Below, piece by piece: positions 10,019 to 23,810 of a stretch of DNA of 64,000 nucleotides (the stretch's first letter is position 1; the number at the start of each line of letters is the position of its first letter). Source of the DNA: Artemia franciscana (Eukaryota > Arthropoda > Branchiopoda > Anostraca > Artemiidae); assembly GCF_032884065.1 (NCBI RefSeq), contig NC_088863.1, forward strand, positions 67,058,919 through 67,122,918, written 5' to 3'. A program made the position numbers and the translations under genes. Below the pieces are notes generated by a model. That model did no database searches. It worked only from the letters and a program-made list of their open reading frames with translations, and was not told the origin of the DNA.

Positions 10019-11597
10019 CTTGATGAGCTGATCAGAGTATATGTCATTCATTTTTTGGTAAAAAATTCTTTCATGAGATATACCAGTTTGAAAGTCTCAA
10101 GGGGTTGACAACTTCAGTAGTAGGGTACACACTGCAACCAAAAATAGGCTGATACCAATTGTGAGACAAGTAGAGGACTTGTAAGAAACAGTCGACTGTT
10201 AGACCATAATCATCTTCGGCAATAAGGGGTTTGCAACTTTGGCTACTTGGTGTACCTATTATTTGTTTCCGTTGTATTTGATGGTACGACCAATTGGTTC
10301 CATTGGTAAGACATGCAGGGGACTTGTAAGTAATAATCGTCTGTTAGGCTACAATCATCTTCAATGGAGAGGGGTTTGTAACCTTCACTAGTTAGTGTAG
10401 CCTACCCATTCTCACTGTAACCAAGAATTTAGTGTTTACACAACAGTTACAAACGATAACGTAAAACAATGAAAGCACTGAGGGGTTTGTAACTTTTGCT
10501 AGTTGGTGTACCCATACTCACTGTAACATAGAATTAAGTGTTTACACAATGGGTACAAATGATAACGTGAAACAATGAGGCAGTTTCGTAATAATTAATA
10601 GAGTTTCATCTATGGTATTTTGATCCTGAAAAGTTACAGATAGTTTTATAATAAAAACTAGATTATATAAGATATTATTCCAAGTCTTGATCTGTCATGA
10701 TGTCTACGATTGAAAAGGATAAAGTTCAACTGGCTGCAAAGTCAATTTAGTCTCTTCTTTTGGTATTATAGCTCGTGATGAGCTGACGAAAGTATATCTC
10801 ATCAATTTTTGGTACGAAAATTCCTTCATGAGATATACCAGTTGGAGAATTTCAAGGGGTTGACAACTTCAGTAGTAAGGTACACACTGAAACCAAAAAT
10901 AGGCCAATACCAATTGTGAGACATGTAGGGGACTTGTAAGTTGCAAATTTTGCTATCTGGTGTACCTATTATTTGTTTCCAGTGTATTTGATGGTAAGAC
11001 TGAGATAGTTCCAGTGGCAAGACATGTAGGGGACTTATAAGTAATAACCGCCTGTGAGGCTAAAATCATCTTCAGTGAAGAGGGTTTTGTAACTTTTGCT
11101 AGTTGGTGTAGCCTACCCATACTCACTGTAACCTAGAATTAAGTGCTTATGCAATAGGTACAAACGATAACGTAAAACAACGAGGCAGTTTCGTAATAAT
11201 TAATAGAGTGTCATCTATGGTATTTTGATCCTGAAAAGTTACGGATAGATTTATAATACCATTTAGATCATATAAGATACTGTTTCAAGTTTTCATCCAT
11301 CATGATGTCTACGATTGATAAGGATAACATTCAACTGGCTGCAAAGTCAATTTAGTTCCTTCTTCCGGTATTATTGATAGCTTGTGATGAGCTGATAAAA
11401 AATATGTCATAGTAATTACTTCATAATTAATAGTGTCGTTTATGGTATTTGATCTTGAAAAGTTACAGATAGCTTTATAATACCAACTGCATTATATAAG
11501 ATATTGTTCTAAGCTTTCATCTGTCATGATGTCTATAATTGAAAAGGTTAAGTTCAACTGGCTGCAAAGTCAATATAGTCCCTTCTTTTAATATCCT
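10019..11597. repeat. Large tandem repeat, two units and a part
   Basis: Segments beginning GATGAGCTGA recur at about 10023, 10775 and 11383. The block with AAGGGGTTGACAACTTCAGTAGTA recurs at about 10097 and 10854, and the block with CAACTGGCTGCAAAGTCAAT recurs at about 10728, 11332 and 11552. The units are therefore about 610-750 bases, the last one internally deleted. The first unit also recurs after family X copy 2 (35395-35640), so the array grew from the end of that element. Confidence 0.7.
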
Positions 11598-11723
11598 TTC
11601 GTTATTCTTGTTTTTTCAATGCTGAGGAATATCCTTTGATCAAATAAATAAATAAATAAATAAATAAATATATATATTCGCAAATTTGATGGCAGGCCGT
11701 TAAGCCTCAACAAAACAAAAATC

Positions 11724-12490
11724 TTAATTTGCATTTCTTCTAAATTTGCACAAGGAGAAAATGTCACTTGAATAATATACATCAACTTCCTTCTTGAATG
11801 TCAGTAGGTTTGTGGAGCAGATTACTTTGTACTGATGTCCTCGGAGATGATTTTTATTGAACTGCACGATTCTCTGGGCTGGCACGTTATCATAGGCTCC
11901 ATTGCAGAGCTTGTACATTTCAATAAGATTACCACGATGGAATCTATAGGCGAGGGTTGGGATTTCAAGCTTTTTAAGCTGCTCTTCGTAGGGAAGGAAG
12001 CGTAACCTGGGAGAGAATTTAGTTATCCTCCTCTGAACATTTTCGAGAGCATCTATGTCCTTGTTGTAGTATGGTCTTGTAGAACAATGTCCATACTCAA
12101 GAATCGGGCAGACAAGGGACTTATAGAGCATAGCAAGCATTTTGTCGTCCTCGCACGAGAAGTTTCTTCTTGACAGCTTCATAGTGGCTACTGAAGTTCA
12201 GTTCAGAATCCACTAAGACGCCTAGGTATCTTTCTTCTTTACTAAGAGTGAGTGCAGCAGAACCAAGAAAGTATGAGGAAGAAAAGTTTTGTGGACCCAG
12301 AGTGGGGATATGACTTTTCTGGGTATTGATTTCCGTGATCCACTTCTTCATCCAGTCATCGATTCGTTGGAGATCCGCCTGCAGGTAGTGAATGTCTTCA
12401 CATGACGAGATGACACGACAGAGCTTCGTGGCGTCCGCGTAGAGAAGGATGTCAGATTCAATGCCCTCAACCAGGTCCCGGATTTTCCAG
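11724..12490 (-). pseudogene. LINE RT, motif C to C-terminus
   Basis: The minus strand reads DILLYADATKLC (the YADD box with its last Asp replaced), then YLGVLVDSELNFSSHYE, and after a frameshift near 12150 a thumb with LYKSLVCPILEYG and ENVQRRITKF. These are normal C-terminal landmarks of non-LTR reverse transcriptases. Fingers and palm motifs A and B are absent because of the internal deletion, so this copy cannot be active. Confidence 0.8.
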
Positions 12491-12651
12491 TTTGATAACC
12501 TGCTTTTCTTCCTCCATTTTGTTTAAGAGAGAGTCAGCGTTGAAATAGAGGCATTTTATTTTTTTGGATTCATTTGTATGGCTTGGGCCTTTTCCTCGTC
12601 AATTTTGGGGCTGTCGTTGGCTGGGACCATTTGATGGTCTCGCCTGTTGTC

Positions 12652-13008
12652 TCATTCTCTGGTTCCAGTTGGACCTGGGATTGGTGCTTCCAGTAACGCT
12701 AGAGTGTTGCTGTACTTGCTGACCTTAGCTCGACGCTGTTGTGCCAATTGTGCCCTTTGCATTGGTGTTCGATCAGGGTTTATGTAGACCTGGTTTTCTA
12801 CAAGTTTGTTGGTCGATTTTCTTAGATTTGGGGCTGTGCTGAGAATCTTCTGTTGCTTCTTGATTGTGTTGATTGAGTCCTTCAGTTTGACTACTAAGAC
12901 GCGTGGCTTACTGCCATTTATTTGACTTCCCACGCGTACGACCTCACGAATGTCGTCGTGCTGCAGGTGAGCTCCCAAATCATTCTCTATAGTTAGGTTG
13001 ATCACCAA
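12652..13008 (-). pseudogene. LINE ORF1, C-terminal part
   Basis: The 118-residue frame has a REVVRVGSQINGSKPRVLVVKL segment followed by VYINPDRTPMQRAQLAQQRR, the conserved end of ORF1 proteins of CR1/Jockey-like LINEs, which bind element RNA. It follows the zinc-finger part in another frame, so one indel separates them near 13010. Confidence 0.7.
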
Positions 13009-13015
13009 GTCTGTG

Positions 13016-13782
13016 TCAGAGGTGTCTTCTGACTCCAGGAGACCAAAAATCGCAACAAGTCTGTTTTCCTTCTCTAAGTTGTTTTTCCTTATCTGCCTTC
13101 AGTATCACATCAACAGTAGTATCACAGCTTTGGATGGTGCTTTCCATTGGAACAGGAGCTGGGAGCAAAGGACTGGGTGCATTTAACTGGAGCGCTTCCC
13201 TCAGTTTTAGCTGCAGGAACGATACGTTTCTTTTGTTGCAGCTCTCGCATTCGTATTTGAAAAGACGTGAATCAGGATCTAGGCCCTTTATTGTTAGAAA
13301 TAGATCGGCGTTTAATTGTCTACATCCCGCGTACTCGTATTCACCACAGAAAAAGCATTTGATGGCCGTGGAGTTTTCTGTCGGTAGATGACAGTAGCTG
13401 CATGGTTCATTTGCAGTGCTGAGCTCGACCGCTTCAGGTAAGGTGGCGTTTCCCTGTCCCAAGCTCTGATCCAAGATGTTGTTGTTGCCTCTGGATGTTG
13501 TTAGCATATCGTTGTTTGTGCTGATTGGAGTTGAGTTGTTTTTTGGTGGTAGATTTGGACTAGGGGCTACTACTGGGTTCGATCGGGTTTTGGCTCCCGA
13601 TGCAGGTGAGCTTGTATTTGCAGGCTTGCAGCTAGGGCAAACAAAGATGCTTGCTAGTTCACGTGAGTATTTTGTCTTTTCCGCAAAGTCAGATGGCACC
13701 ACTTATGGCATTTCGTGCATTTTGCACCACTGCTGCTTTTGGTTACATTTTGACTGCAAACAGAACATGGTGGTTGGTTCAT
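13016..13782 (-). pseudogene. LINE ORF1, PHD-like zinc-finger part
   Basis: A frame starting at 13782 reads CSVCSQNVTKSSSGAKCTKC then HKWCH, the first two-thirds of a PHD finger. A frameshift near 13700 moves to a frame that continues with FVCPSC, completing the finger. A second Cys/His cluster follows (CSYCHL ... CFFC ... CRQ ... CESC), then a short charged C-terminus. PHD-type fingers are known in ORF1 proteins of some CR1 and related LINEs. The frameshift and the downstream indel mark it as inactive. Confidence 0.7.
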
Positions 13783-14174
13783 TTGTTTGGTCGCAAATCA
13801 AATAGTTGTGCCGAGTGTTTCGAGCTCGAAATGTCGTCTGGCTATTTTTGAACCGTTACCCCGCAATTTAAGGAAGGTGGGCCAAAAAGATGTCTGAATC
13901 ACTTCGCCACGATGCTCTGGCAACACTGCCTGATGATTTCACCGAAAAAGTGCCTACGTGACTAACGGTGGTGACGTCACTTCACTGAATAGCACAAGGG
14001 CGATGTAAAATCAGCTTGGGAATTATTCACACGTGATTACCCGTTTTTTCTATTGTCTTGGGAAACAATTTCACCTGGCTAATGCTTCACTGGATACGTT
14101 ATAATGAATAGAAAAGTAAGGGAAGTGTTGAGGGTTGGTTACCTTGTCCCCGCAATTTAAGGGGCACGCCCGGC

Positions 14175-14222
14175 GGGTACCACGGTGTACCCGCGATCAG
14201 TAATCATGTGATTACTGATCGC
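14175..14222. other. Two adjoining perfect hairpins
   Basis: GGGTAC and GTACCC at 14175-14192 enclose six bases. Directly after, GCGATCAGTAATCA and its exact complement at 14193-14222 enclose two bases. They lie upstream of the LINE ORF1 (minus strand), near two copies of CCCCGCAATTTAAGG at about 13858 and 14151. Confidence 0.8.
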
Positions 14223-14229
14223 GTTCTTC

Positions 14230-14324
14230 TTTGAACATAATGTTTTAAAAGCTTCAATGGGCTGACAACCTCAGCGTTTAACTGATAGCAAAGAAACAAA
14301 ACCGAAGTGTTGCTCTTGCAACAC
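14230..14324 (-). repeat. Repeat family X, short reversed copy
   Basis: On the minus strand the sequence begins GTGTTGC-AAGA-GCAACAC (14307-14324) and continues CTTCGGTTTTG, like the starts at 9268 and 34651. Only about 100 bases are preserved. Confidence 0.5.
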
Positions 14325-14399
14325 TTTATTAGGCAAAGCTGGACAAAGGTTGCTGCAACACTTCACGTTGCTCAGGCAGGGTAGGTCTAGTTTGTATCG

Positions 14400-14790
14400 T
14401 TAATGTGTTAGTTTTTTTTGTTTCATTTTTAATTGACAGGCCATTTGGATTTATTGCTGTACAGTTTTTATAATGTACTTATGTTTTTACTCATGCCCTC
14501 ATTTTTATTCATTTTACTTATATTACTTACTTTTACTTATTTTACTCACATTTTACTTACATACGTTTGTGTACTTGAGCCCACATTTTTATTCATTGTA
14601 CTCATTTCATTTGATAGGTCAGTTTGGTTCATTGCTGTAGGTAATGTTTCAATACTTCACTTATACATACCTATGTTTCTTTTTGTATACAATGTAAGCT
14701 AGCTGACTGAAGGCAACAAGTTTGGCAGTTTTTATGCTGTGAGAGTTTGCTTTATAATAAAGTAGTATTCTATTCTATTATGTTTTATAG
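14400..14790 (+). mobile_element. Probable LINE 3' end
   Basis: No coding frame is recognisable, but the stretch ends in TTTATAATAAAGTAGTATTC followed by ATTCTATT units. An AATAAA signal just before a short microsatellite tail is a common end of non-LTR elements. Confidence 0.4.
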
Positions 14791-15190
14791 TTGCTACTAC
14801 TATAATTTATATTATAGTTCTTAGTATTTTTATCTGTTGTAGATGTTAGCATTTTATGTGTTTATAGTTGTTAGCATTTTTATGCACTATTGATGTTTCC
14901 ATTTTTATGTGTTATGGTTGTTCACATTTTTATATTTAATAGTTGTTAGCATTTTGACATGTTATAGTTGTTAGGATTTTCATGTGTTACAGTTCTTTGT
15001 TACTGAAATCTTTGTTTCTAATATTTGTTAGGATTTTCATTTATTTTTATAGTTTATTTGCATTGTTATGTATTATAGCTGTTAGAATTTTTGCTATAAA
15101 TGATACTATTATTATGTGTTAGCATTATTTATGTTATAGTTGTAACCACTATAAATTTTATTACACTATAGTTGTTCATAATCAGCCAAT
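14790..15190. repeat. Degenerate minisatellite, second locus
   Basis: Loose repeats of TTATAGTTGTTAGCATTTTT and TTTTATGTGTTATAG continue through the stretch, as at 7930-8310. Confidence 0.6.
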
Positions 15191-15564
15191 TCATTTATGT
15201 AACTGTTGTAAAAATTTATTTTCAGACCATGGACTGTTTGGAAATCTTCTGTTAAAATATATTGTTAGCCTATCATCTGCAGAAATTTAAAAAAGACAGT
15301 ATTCCTGTCATTTTGGTAACCTGAACCTTTATGTTGGGAGCTTTCATTATAATTCACACAAATTCAATCGTTTCATTCCTTTTTCATGATCAGAACCCCT
15401 CTATATGCAAATGACTGAATGAGTTAAGATGAGTTAAGCTGCAATTAGTTTTGAAAAGCATTGAGCAACTATGATAGACCCCCAAGATTGCAAAAAACCT
15501 CCATTCACCTTTTCTTTCAAATGTACATTTTTCTTGAATTTTGTATTAAATGTTACTGATTTAC
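15191..15564. other. No gene seen
   Basis: AT-rich sequence without recognisable coding or repeat features. Confidence 0.5.
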
Positions 15565-15960
15565 CACCTATTGATCAATATCACCATGGACTACTGATTC
15601 ATAAGCCATTAATTTTGAGCCCCTGTGAATATTTGCTGGATCCTATTTCAAAAACCCATTTTCTGTATCCTTTTTATAACTCAATCTTATAATATATAAT
15701 ATACAGTAACTCAAACTTATAATCAAAATTCAAACTGATACCTCCAAACTTTCCCCCACATACTGAAACCCTTTTCAAACCAGAGGACTTTAAATTATGC
15801 TCTCTGGAGTAGAAAGTGTTTTAGTCACCATTAAAAGTGCAGTCACCATTAAAAACTGTCATTGAATAGTTATAAAATATCTTGTGAGATCTTTAGAGTC
15901 CTTTAAAACTTGATTTTTTTTTTTGGTAGCATTGAATTTTTAGTTATAAGTTTCAACCAA
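15565..15960. repeat. Direct repeat, left copy
   Basis: This stretch recurs, diverged, at 17033-17430 in the same orientation. Shared landmarks are TACTGATTCAT, TTCTGTATCCTTTTTA, CATACTGAAACCC and CTCTGGAGTAGA. The two copies flank the SINE at 16351-17030. Confidence 0.7.
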
Positions 15961-16350
15961 CATACCCAACCATGATATTTTTCCATTACCAAATAACATT
16001 TCTGCCCATGTGGAAACCATTAATAGAGAGATCTGTTAAATACAAGATACATTTTGCTATAAATTTTGAATTAAATATTGTGCAATATATATCATGCATT
16101 ATTCATCCTGTAAAGTAGCTGACTTTTATGGGTGGGTGATCATCTCCTATATGTGGCTTTAGCAGGGAGAAGAGTGTCTACTTACATATAGACTGACCCT
16201 CCAAAGACAACTATTTCCCCGCAGAGAAAGTTTAGATAAGTTTAGATTAGTGTGTGTAAAATCCAATTCATAAGGCAATAGATTGTTCTAGTACTGATTT
16301 AATAAAAAAAAAGCTAAAAATACAGCATTGAACTTTACAGTCCCTACAAG
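15961..16350. other. No gene seen
   Basis: AT-rich spacer between the left direct repeat and the SINE. Nothing recognisable. Confidence 0.5.
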
Positions 16351-17030
16351 CAGTGCTAATCTCCGTTTCTTGGCCCTTCAGCCAGGAAGTGCAATGGGAG
16401 GTTAGGGGCCAAATGCCCTGTGCATTTGCATGCCCTTTCTGTTTACCTTCCCCAGATTTTTCCAGGTACCCATTTAGAGCTGGGTTGACTCTGGCTGAGC
16501 ATACAGAGTCAAACTAGCAACCCCTACCAAAAAAACAAATAATTGGGGACACTAGGATTTGAACCCAGTAAAAGTATCACTGTTCATATAATTGACTTAC
16601 CAATAAGGTGATGCCTTTCTTTATGCTCTTTACAAATATAATAATTGCTTCTATCATAGATTCAAAATTAAGCACTTTTGACCTAACCTAACTATAAATA
16701 ATTTTGGCACTGAGAAAATATAGTATTATTTTGTTGAAAACAACTGAGAAAACAGTGCTGAGAAAATATAATATTGTTTTGTCAAAAACAGCCAATAACT
16801 CATATTTTAATTGAAAATTTGTCATTTTTAAGAACTCAAATAGTGCTTAAATTTGAATTTGTGATAGAAGTGATTATTATATTTGTAAAGAGCATAAAAA
16901 AGGCATCAAGTGGTACGTTCACTTTATTGGTAAGTCAATTATATGAACTGTAACACATTTACCTTGAACCCTTGCCCTCTCAGACAAAAGATCCTAGATC
17001 AAGCACACCAATACACTCCACTACTATCTA
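16351..17030 (-). mobile_element. tRNA-derived SINE, copy 2, split by an insertion
   Basis: The 3' part (16351-16566) and head (16964-17030) match the SINE at 1566-1822, but are separated by a 397-base foldback element lying inside the B box. Without the insertion the SINE is about 275 bases, close to copy 1. Confidence 0.7.
16567..16963. mobile_element. hAT-like foldback element with 8-base target duplication
   Basis: The arms are long and nearly complementary: TTCATATAATTGACTTACCA near the left end pairs with TGGTAAGTCAATTATATGAA near the right end, and pairing continues for about 110 bases through GCTCTTTACAAATATAATAA. The element is flanked by TTGAACCC at 16559-16566 and 16964-16971. An 8-base duplication is the size made by hAT transposases. 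There is no coding sequence, so it is a non-autonomous MITE. Confidence 0.75.
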
Positions 17031-17032
17031 CT

Positions 17033-17430
17033 TACTATCTATTGATCTATGTCACTGTGGGCTACTGATTCATTAGCCATGAATTTTGAGTTCCAGTTGA
17101 AATTTGCTGTATTCTATTTCAACAACCCATATTCTGTATCCTTTTTACAATTCCATCTTATAATGTACTATATGGCTCAAATTTATCATAAAAAATCAAA
17201 CTTATAACTTAATCCTACATACTGAAACCCTGTTCAAACCAAAAGCCTTTAAATTAGGCCCTCTGGAGTAGACAAAGTGCTTTTTTAAATACTGATGAAT
17301 CATCAGTACCTTAATTTTAGTGCAGTCATCAAAAAATTGTGATTGAATGGTTATATATATTTTGCAAGTTCTTTACAGTACAAAAAACTTAAGAAATTTT
17401 TGGTAGCATTGAATTTTCAGTTTTACTCGG
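17033..17430. repeat. Direct repeat, right copy
   Basis: Diverged copy of 15565-15960 in the same orientation, beginning directly after the SINE head. Confidence 0.7.
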
Positions 17431-17751
17431 AATTGGAAATAAATGTATTAAAAAGTGTGGTAAATGTTTAGTTATGTCAAAAGCTATCTAAACTGGTAAC
17501 TATGCTGCAAATAGAATAGTTTTCATACTATAGTATTTAGAAATGCTAATTCTAGGAGTGCATTCATTTCTGGTTGACCCTCCTTCTCCATGGGGCAAAC
17601 TAAAAATGTGTTAAGTGGGCTTGCTTACAGGTAACATTACCTCTAGAGCAAAACATATTACAAACCTTGCTTGAGGTTTTTTTTGGTAAATTCTCACATC
17701 AGTTTATTCTTCATACTTATAAATATTATCTGTTAATGTCATTCAATAACC

Positions 17752-18330
17752 TTACCTTTGAAATATTTGGTAAATATTTACTTTTGTTCTAAGTGCTCTA
17801 AAGTGAATATTACTGCACATAAGAAAATTCTGACAATCACATATTGTTTCCTTGTCATCATTAGAGAAGCAAATCCATTTCTGGTTGACCCTCCTCCTCC
17901 TTGGGGTAAACTAAAAATGCATAAATTGGGCTTGCTTACATGTAACATTACCTATACAACAAAATGTATTAGTCCATAAGCCCTGTGTGCAGTGGGGTGA
18001 GGTCTGTATTCTATACAAGGAGTGATAATATTCAAAAAAAAAAAAAACATCAAGCAAGGTTTATTAAATAAATACAGAATACAGACTTTGCCCCACTGCC
18101 AGCAGGACTCATAGACTAATACACTTCAATCTAAAGGTAATGTTACCTGTAAGCAACCCCACTTTTACACATTTTTAGTCTCATTGGAGGGGGATTTGAG
18201 AAAGCTAAAAAATGGATGCACCTCTCTAATAATGACAAAGAAACAATATATGATCATCAGAATCTTGCTATATGCAGTAATATGTACTTTAGAGCACTTG
18301 AATGAAAGTAAACATTTACCAAATATTTAA
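17752..18330. mobile_element. Foldback element with arms of about 250 bases
   Basis: The left arm (17752-17998) and right arm (about 18060-18330) are inverted copies. Shared blocks include AAATATTTGGTAAAT, AGTGCTCTAAAGT, GTAACATTACCT and GTCTGTATTCT. A diverged piece of the left arm also lies at 17567-17650. No coding sequence is present. Confidence 0.7.
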
Positions 18331-18526
18331 TGAGGTTTGAAAAGATGGATAGTTTTTGGTGTTTGGATCCTCCTTTAGCTGAGGAACTAAAGAATATAGC
18401 AATATACATATTCAATCTGGATATTACCCATGGCTATACCTGGTCCTCCTAATTAGGATAAGGAAGGTTGCCAAAATGTTTCTAAAAAATCTTAATTAGT
18501 AAATCTGTTTCTATAGTCCCAGATAA

Positions 18527-20000
18527 TAGTAAAATTCTAGTTTAGTGACTTCTTGCTATCTTGGAAGGGGGTTAGATTAGGAAAATGAAACTTTCAGGGC
18601 TGGGTCTACAGGCTAAAGTATGTCCTGAGCAGGTATTTTGAAGTACCTACCACTACTCTCTCTCCCACTAGAGGGTTCTGAAATTTGATGACCTGTAAAA
18701 ATATGTGGGTTATATAAGTGAAACCTTGAAAAATAGGTCTTCTGCTTGGATGAAGTACACCAACATTGTTTTTCAGCTTCAAAACTTTGCTCAATCCTAA
18801 TTTATAAGATTTTAAAGATATATGAATACATTTTTCAGATATATTACTTTTCATTTTTTGCATGTTTTGCTTTTTTGTGTGTATTTAATTGTTTGTACTC
18901 CACATTTTAATACTTTTATAGTGTTGTTGCGGGTAAGAAATAAATTATCATTATTATTATTTCCTAAATTTTGAAAAAAAAACTGTGATTTGGCTCAGAA
19001 TTCTACTCAAATAGCAGGAATTGCATTTTCAGAACTAAAGGCAGAGAAAAAGCGACTGGTAACTAAAAATTAACGCAAAATGTTGTTTTGTCAAAATTTC
19101 AATAGGTATAGACCTGTCATATAGGCAAATTTCAGGGCCCTCTAGAGGGAGAAAGAGTGGATGTGGGTACTTTAAAATACCTTTCCAGGATATAGATTAG
19201 CCTGTAGACCCATCCCTGAAAATTTCATTTTCCTAGCCTAACCCCTTTCCAAGATAGCAAAAAGTCACTAAACTGGAATTTTACCCAGATAACTATTATC
19301 TTATTGACTAGGCCTAATTAAAGTATAAGAGGCTATTCAAGAATAAGAGTGGATATCAATCTTTGAGGCCTAGTAAGGGTTTAAAATGGAATTTATGTTA
19401 AAATTCTAGTTAATTGACTTCTTGCTATCTCGGAAAGGGTTTAGGTTAGGAAAATGAAACTTTCAGAAATGGGTCTACAGGCTAAAGTATGTCCTAGGAA
19501 GGTGTTTTAAAGTACCCAACTCCCCTCCTTCTCCCTCTAGAGGGCTCTGAAATATACCTACATGACATGACCTATTGAAATTTTGACAAAACAACATTTT
19601 ATGTTAATTTTCAGTTACTAGTTGCTTTTTCTCTGCCTTTAGTTCTGAAAATGCAATTCTTGTTATTTGAGTAGAATTTTGAGCCATATCAATCTTTTTA
19701 GTTCAAAATTTAGGAAATGTATCTTTAAAACCTTATTAAATGGAATTGAGCAGTTATGAAGCTGAAAACAATTTTTTTGTACTTTAATTAAGCAGAAGAT
19801 CTATTTGGCAAGGTTTCACTTTTATAACACACATATTTTTAAAGGTTATCAAAGGTCAGGGACCTCTAGAGGGAGAAGGAGTGGAGGTAGTTGCTTCAAA
19901 ATACCTTCCCAGGACATAAGCTACTTTAGCCTGTAGACCCATTCCTGAAAGCTTCATTTTCCAAACCTAAAGTCAATTAACTAGAATTTTACTGAATTTA
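18527..20000. mobile_element. Composite of long inverted repeats
   Basis: Four related segments alternate in orientation: 18527-18830 (+), 18960-19305 (-), 19395-19740 (+) and 19750-20000 (-). Shared blocks are AAATTCTAGTTTAGTGACTT, GACTTCTTGCTATCT, GGTCTACAGGCTAAAGTATG and CCTCTAGAGGGAGAA with their complements. This looks like two adjacent or nested foldback elements. The loop of the first ends in an AATAAATTATCATTATTATT tail near 18940. Confidence 0.65.

Positions 20001-22468
<2,468 letters not shown>

Positions 22469-22556
<88 letters not shown>
22469..22556. repeat. (TA)n microsatellite, right half
   Basis: The TA run continues from the Helitron 3' end to 22555. Confidence 0.9.
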
Positions 22557-22557
<1 letters not shown>

Positions 22558-22689
22558 AATATTTTTTTATAAATAAGTTTAATATTTTGTGTTTTTGTGG
22601 AAAATCTGGATCCTTGAGATAGGTATTTGCGGAGAAATTCATTATGATTAGTCGTAGCAAATCCCCAACCCATCTAGCTCTTCCCTCTT

Positions 22690-23810
22690 AGTCCATCCCT
22701 ACTATGTGTCTACCACTACTGTTAGTACTACTATCTTGCTGCAGGACCAAGTGGCCTGAGGTCGACACAGCTAACAACGCTCCTCTTCCATCCCAATCTA
22801 TTCATAGCCTCCATCTTTATATCCTTCCAAAAAGCTCCCATTTCCTTTAAGTCCTACCTTACGTTATCCTCCAGCCTTATTCTGGTACAACCTGCTTTTC
22901 GTTTGGCCTTTTACGATTGGCCGACAATGACAATATTTGGCAGTCTGTCGTTCTTTTTCCGTAAAATGCGTCCTTGCCTTCTCACCCTTTCTCGCATTGT
23001 TGCCGTAGAAAGTGGGATTGAACCATTTTTTTGGTACAGCTTACTATTTGAGATAAAGTCAAAAAGCCGGATACCCAAAGCAATCTGTAGGCAATTTATC
23101 TAGACAACTTGCAGTAAATCCTCCTATGTTTTTCGAAGTGACTATTCTTCAGAATCATATCCGACTTATCTCTTCACTGTATTTTCAATATTTAATCTAG
23201 GTTCGGAGACTTATCTTTCTTTTCTTCAAAACTTTTTTCAACTTTGATAAATCATCCCGGTCCTTTGTTATTCTACTTTTAAAAACTTCACTGCACCCAC
23301 TGTCTTTACTAATAATGCTACCTAGGTAAGAAAAGCTGCTCACTTGATCGATCTCTTCATTATCCGATATCTACTCTCCATCTTCACTTATTCCTAGTGT
23401 TTGCGACTTTGTCTCCTTGACATTAATTTTCAAACCTATTCTAGCACACTGAACTGGCAAAACCTCTAACATTTCATTCATTTTGCTAACACTTTTATCT
23501 ATGACTCTCAAATTATCAGCATAATCTAACTCTAAAAGAGTTTTACTATCCCACTTGATTCCGCGCTCTCCCATTCCCTTTGCTGGGTTCCTTAAGACAA
23601 AGTTTATCAAAGTGATCCATACAGATGGGGTTAGAACGCAACCCTGCTTAACTACTGATTTAATACGAAACCAGCTGTTAACTTCATTTCCTATCTCAAT
23701 TGATTTCCTCCTATCAGTGTGGTACATTATTTTCTTTCTAGTCCCAATAAACAGTTCAATCATGTTTTTTGAATTATCCCGGCGGTTGTTAGAAAATAGA
23801 TGCAACTAAA
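22690..23810 (-). pseudogene. RTE-type LINE, RT palm to C-terminus
   Basis: The minus strand (main frame 23371-23805) reads SVVKQGCVLTPSVW (RT motif B region), then LLELDYADNL, where the YADD box has lost its second Asp, then ARIGLKINVKETK (motif D/E). Further left, in broken frames, come RILRKKNDRLPN, RKAGC and the ending LKEMGAFWKDIKMEAMNRLGW, characteristic of RTE-like LINEs. The copy is 5'-truncated near 23810. The endonuclease of a related element is at 62860-64000. Confidence 0.75.

Larger units (their letters stand above)
11640..13782 (-). mobile_element. LINE with PHD-finger ORF1, internally deleted
   Basis: On the minus strand, ORF1 (13782 to about 12652) is followed by the first residues of an endonuclease (LYFNADSLLNKME, about 12510-12560) and then, after a junction near 12495, by the RT motif C region and thumb (12490-11724). 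A run of TTTA units at about 11644-11672 makes a 3' tail. ORF1 with PHD-like fingers and a microsatellite tail suits CR1/Jockey-group LINEs; the exact clade is uncertain. Confidence 0.75.
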
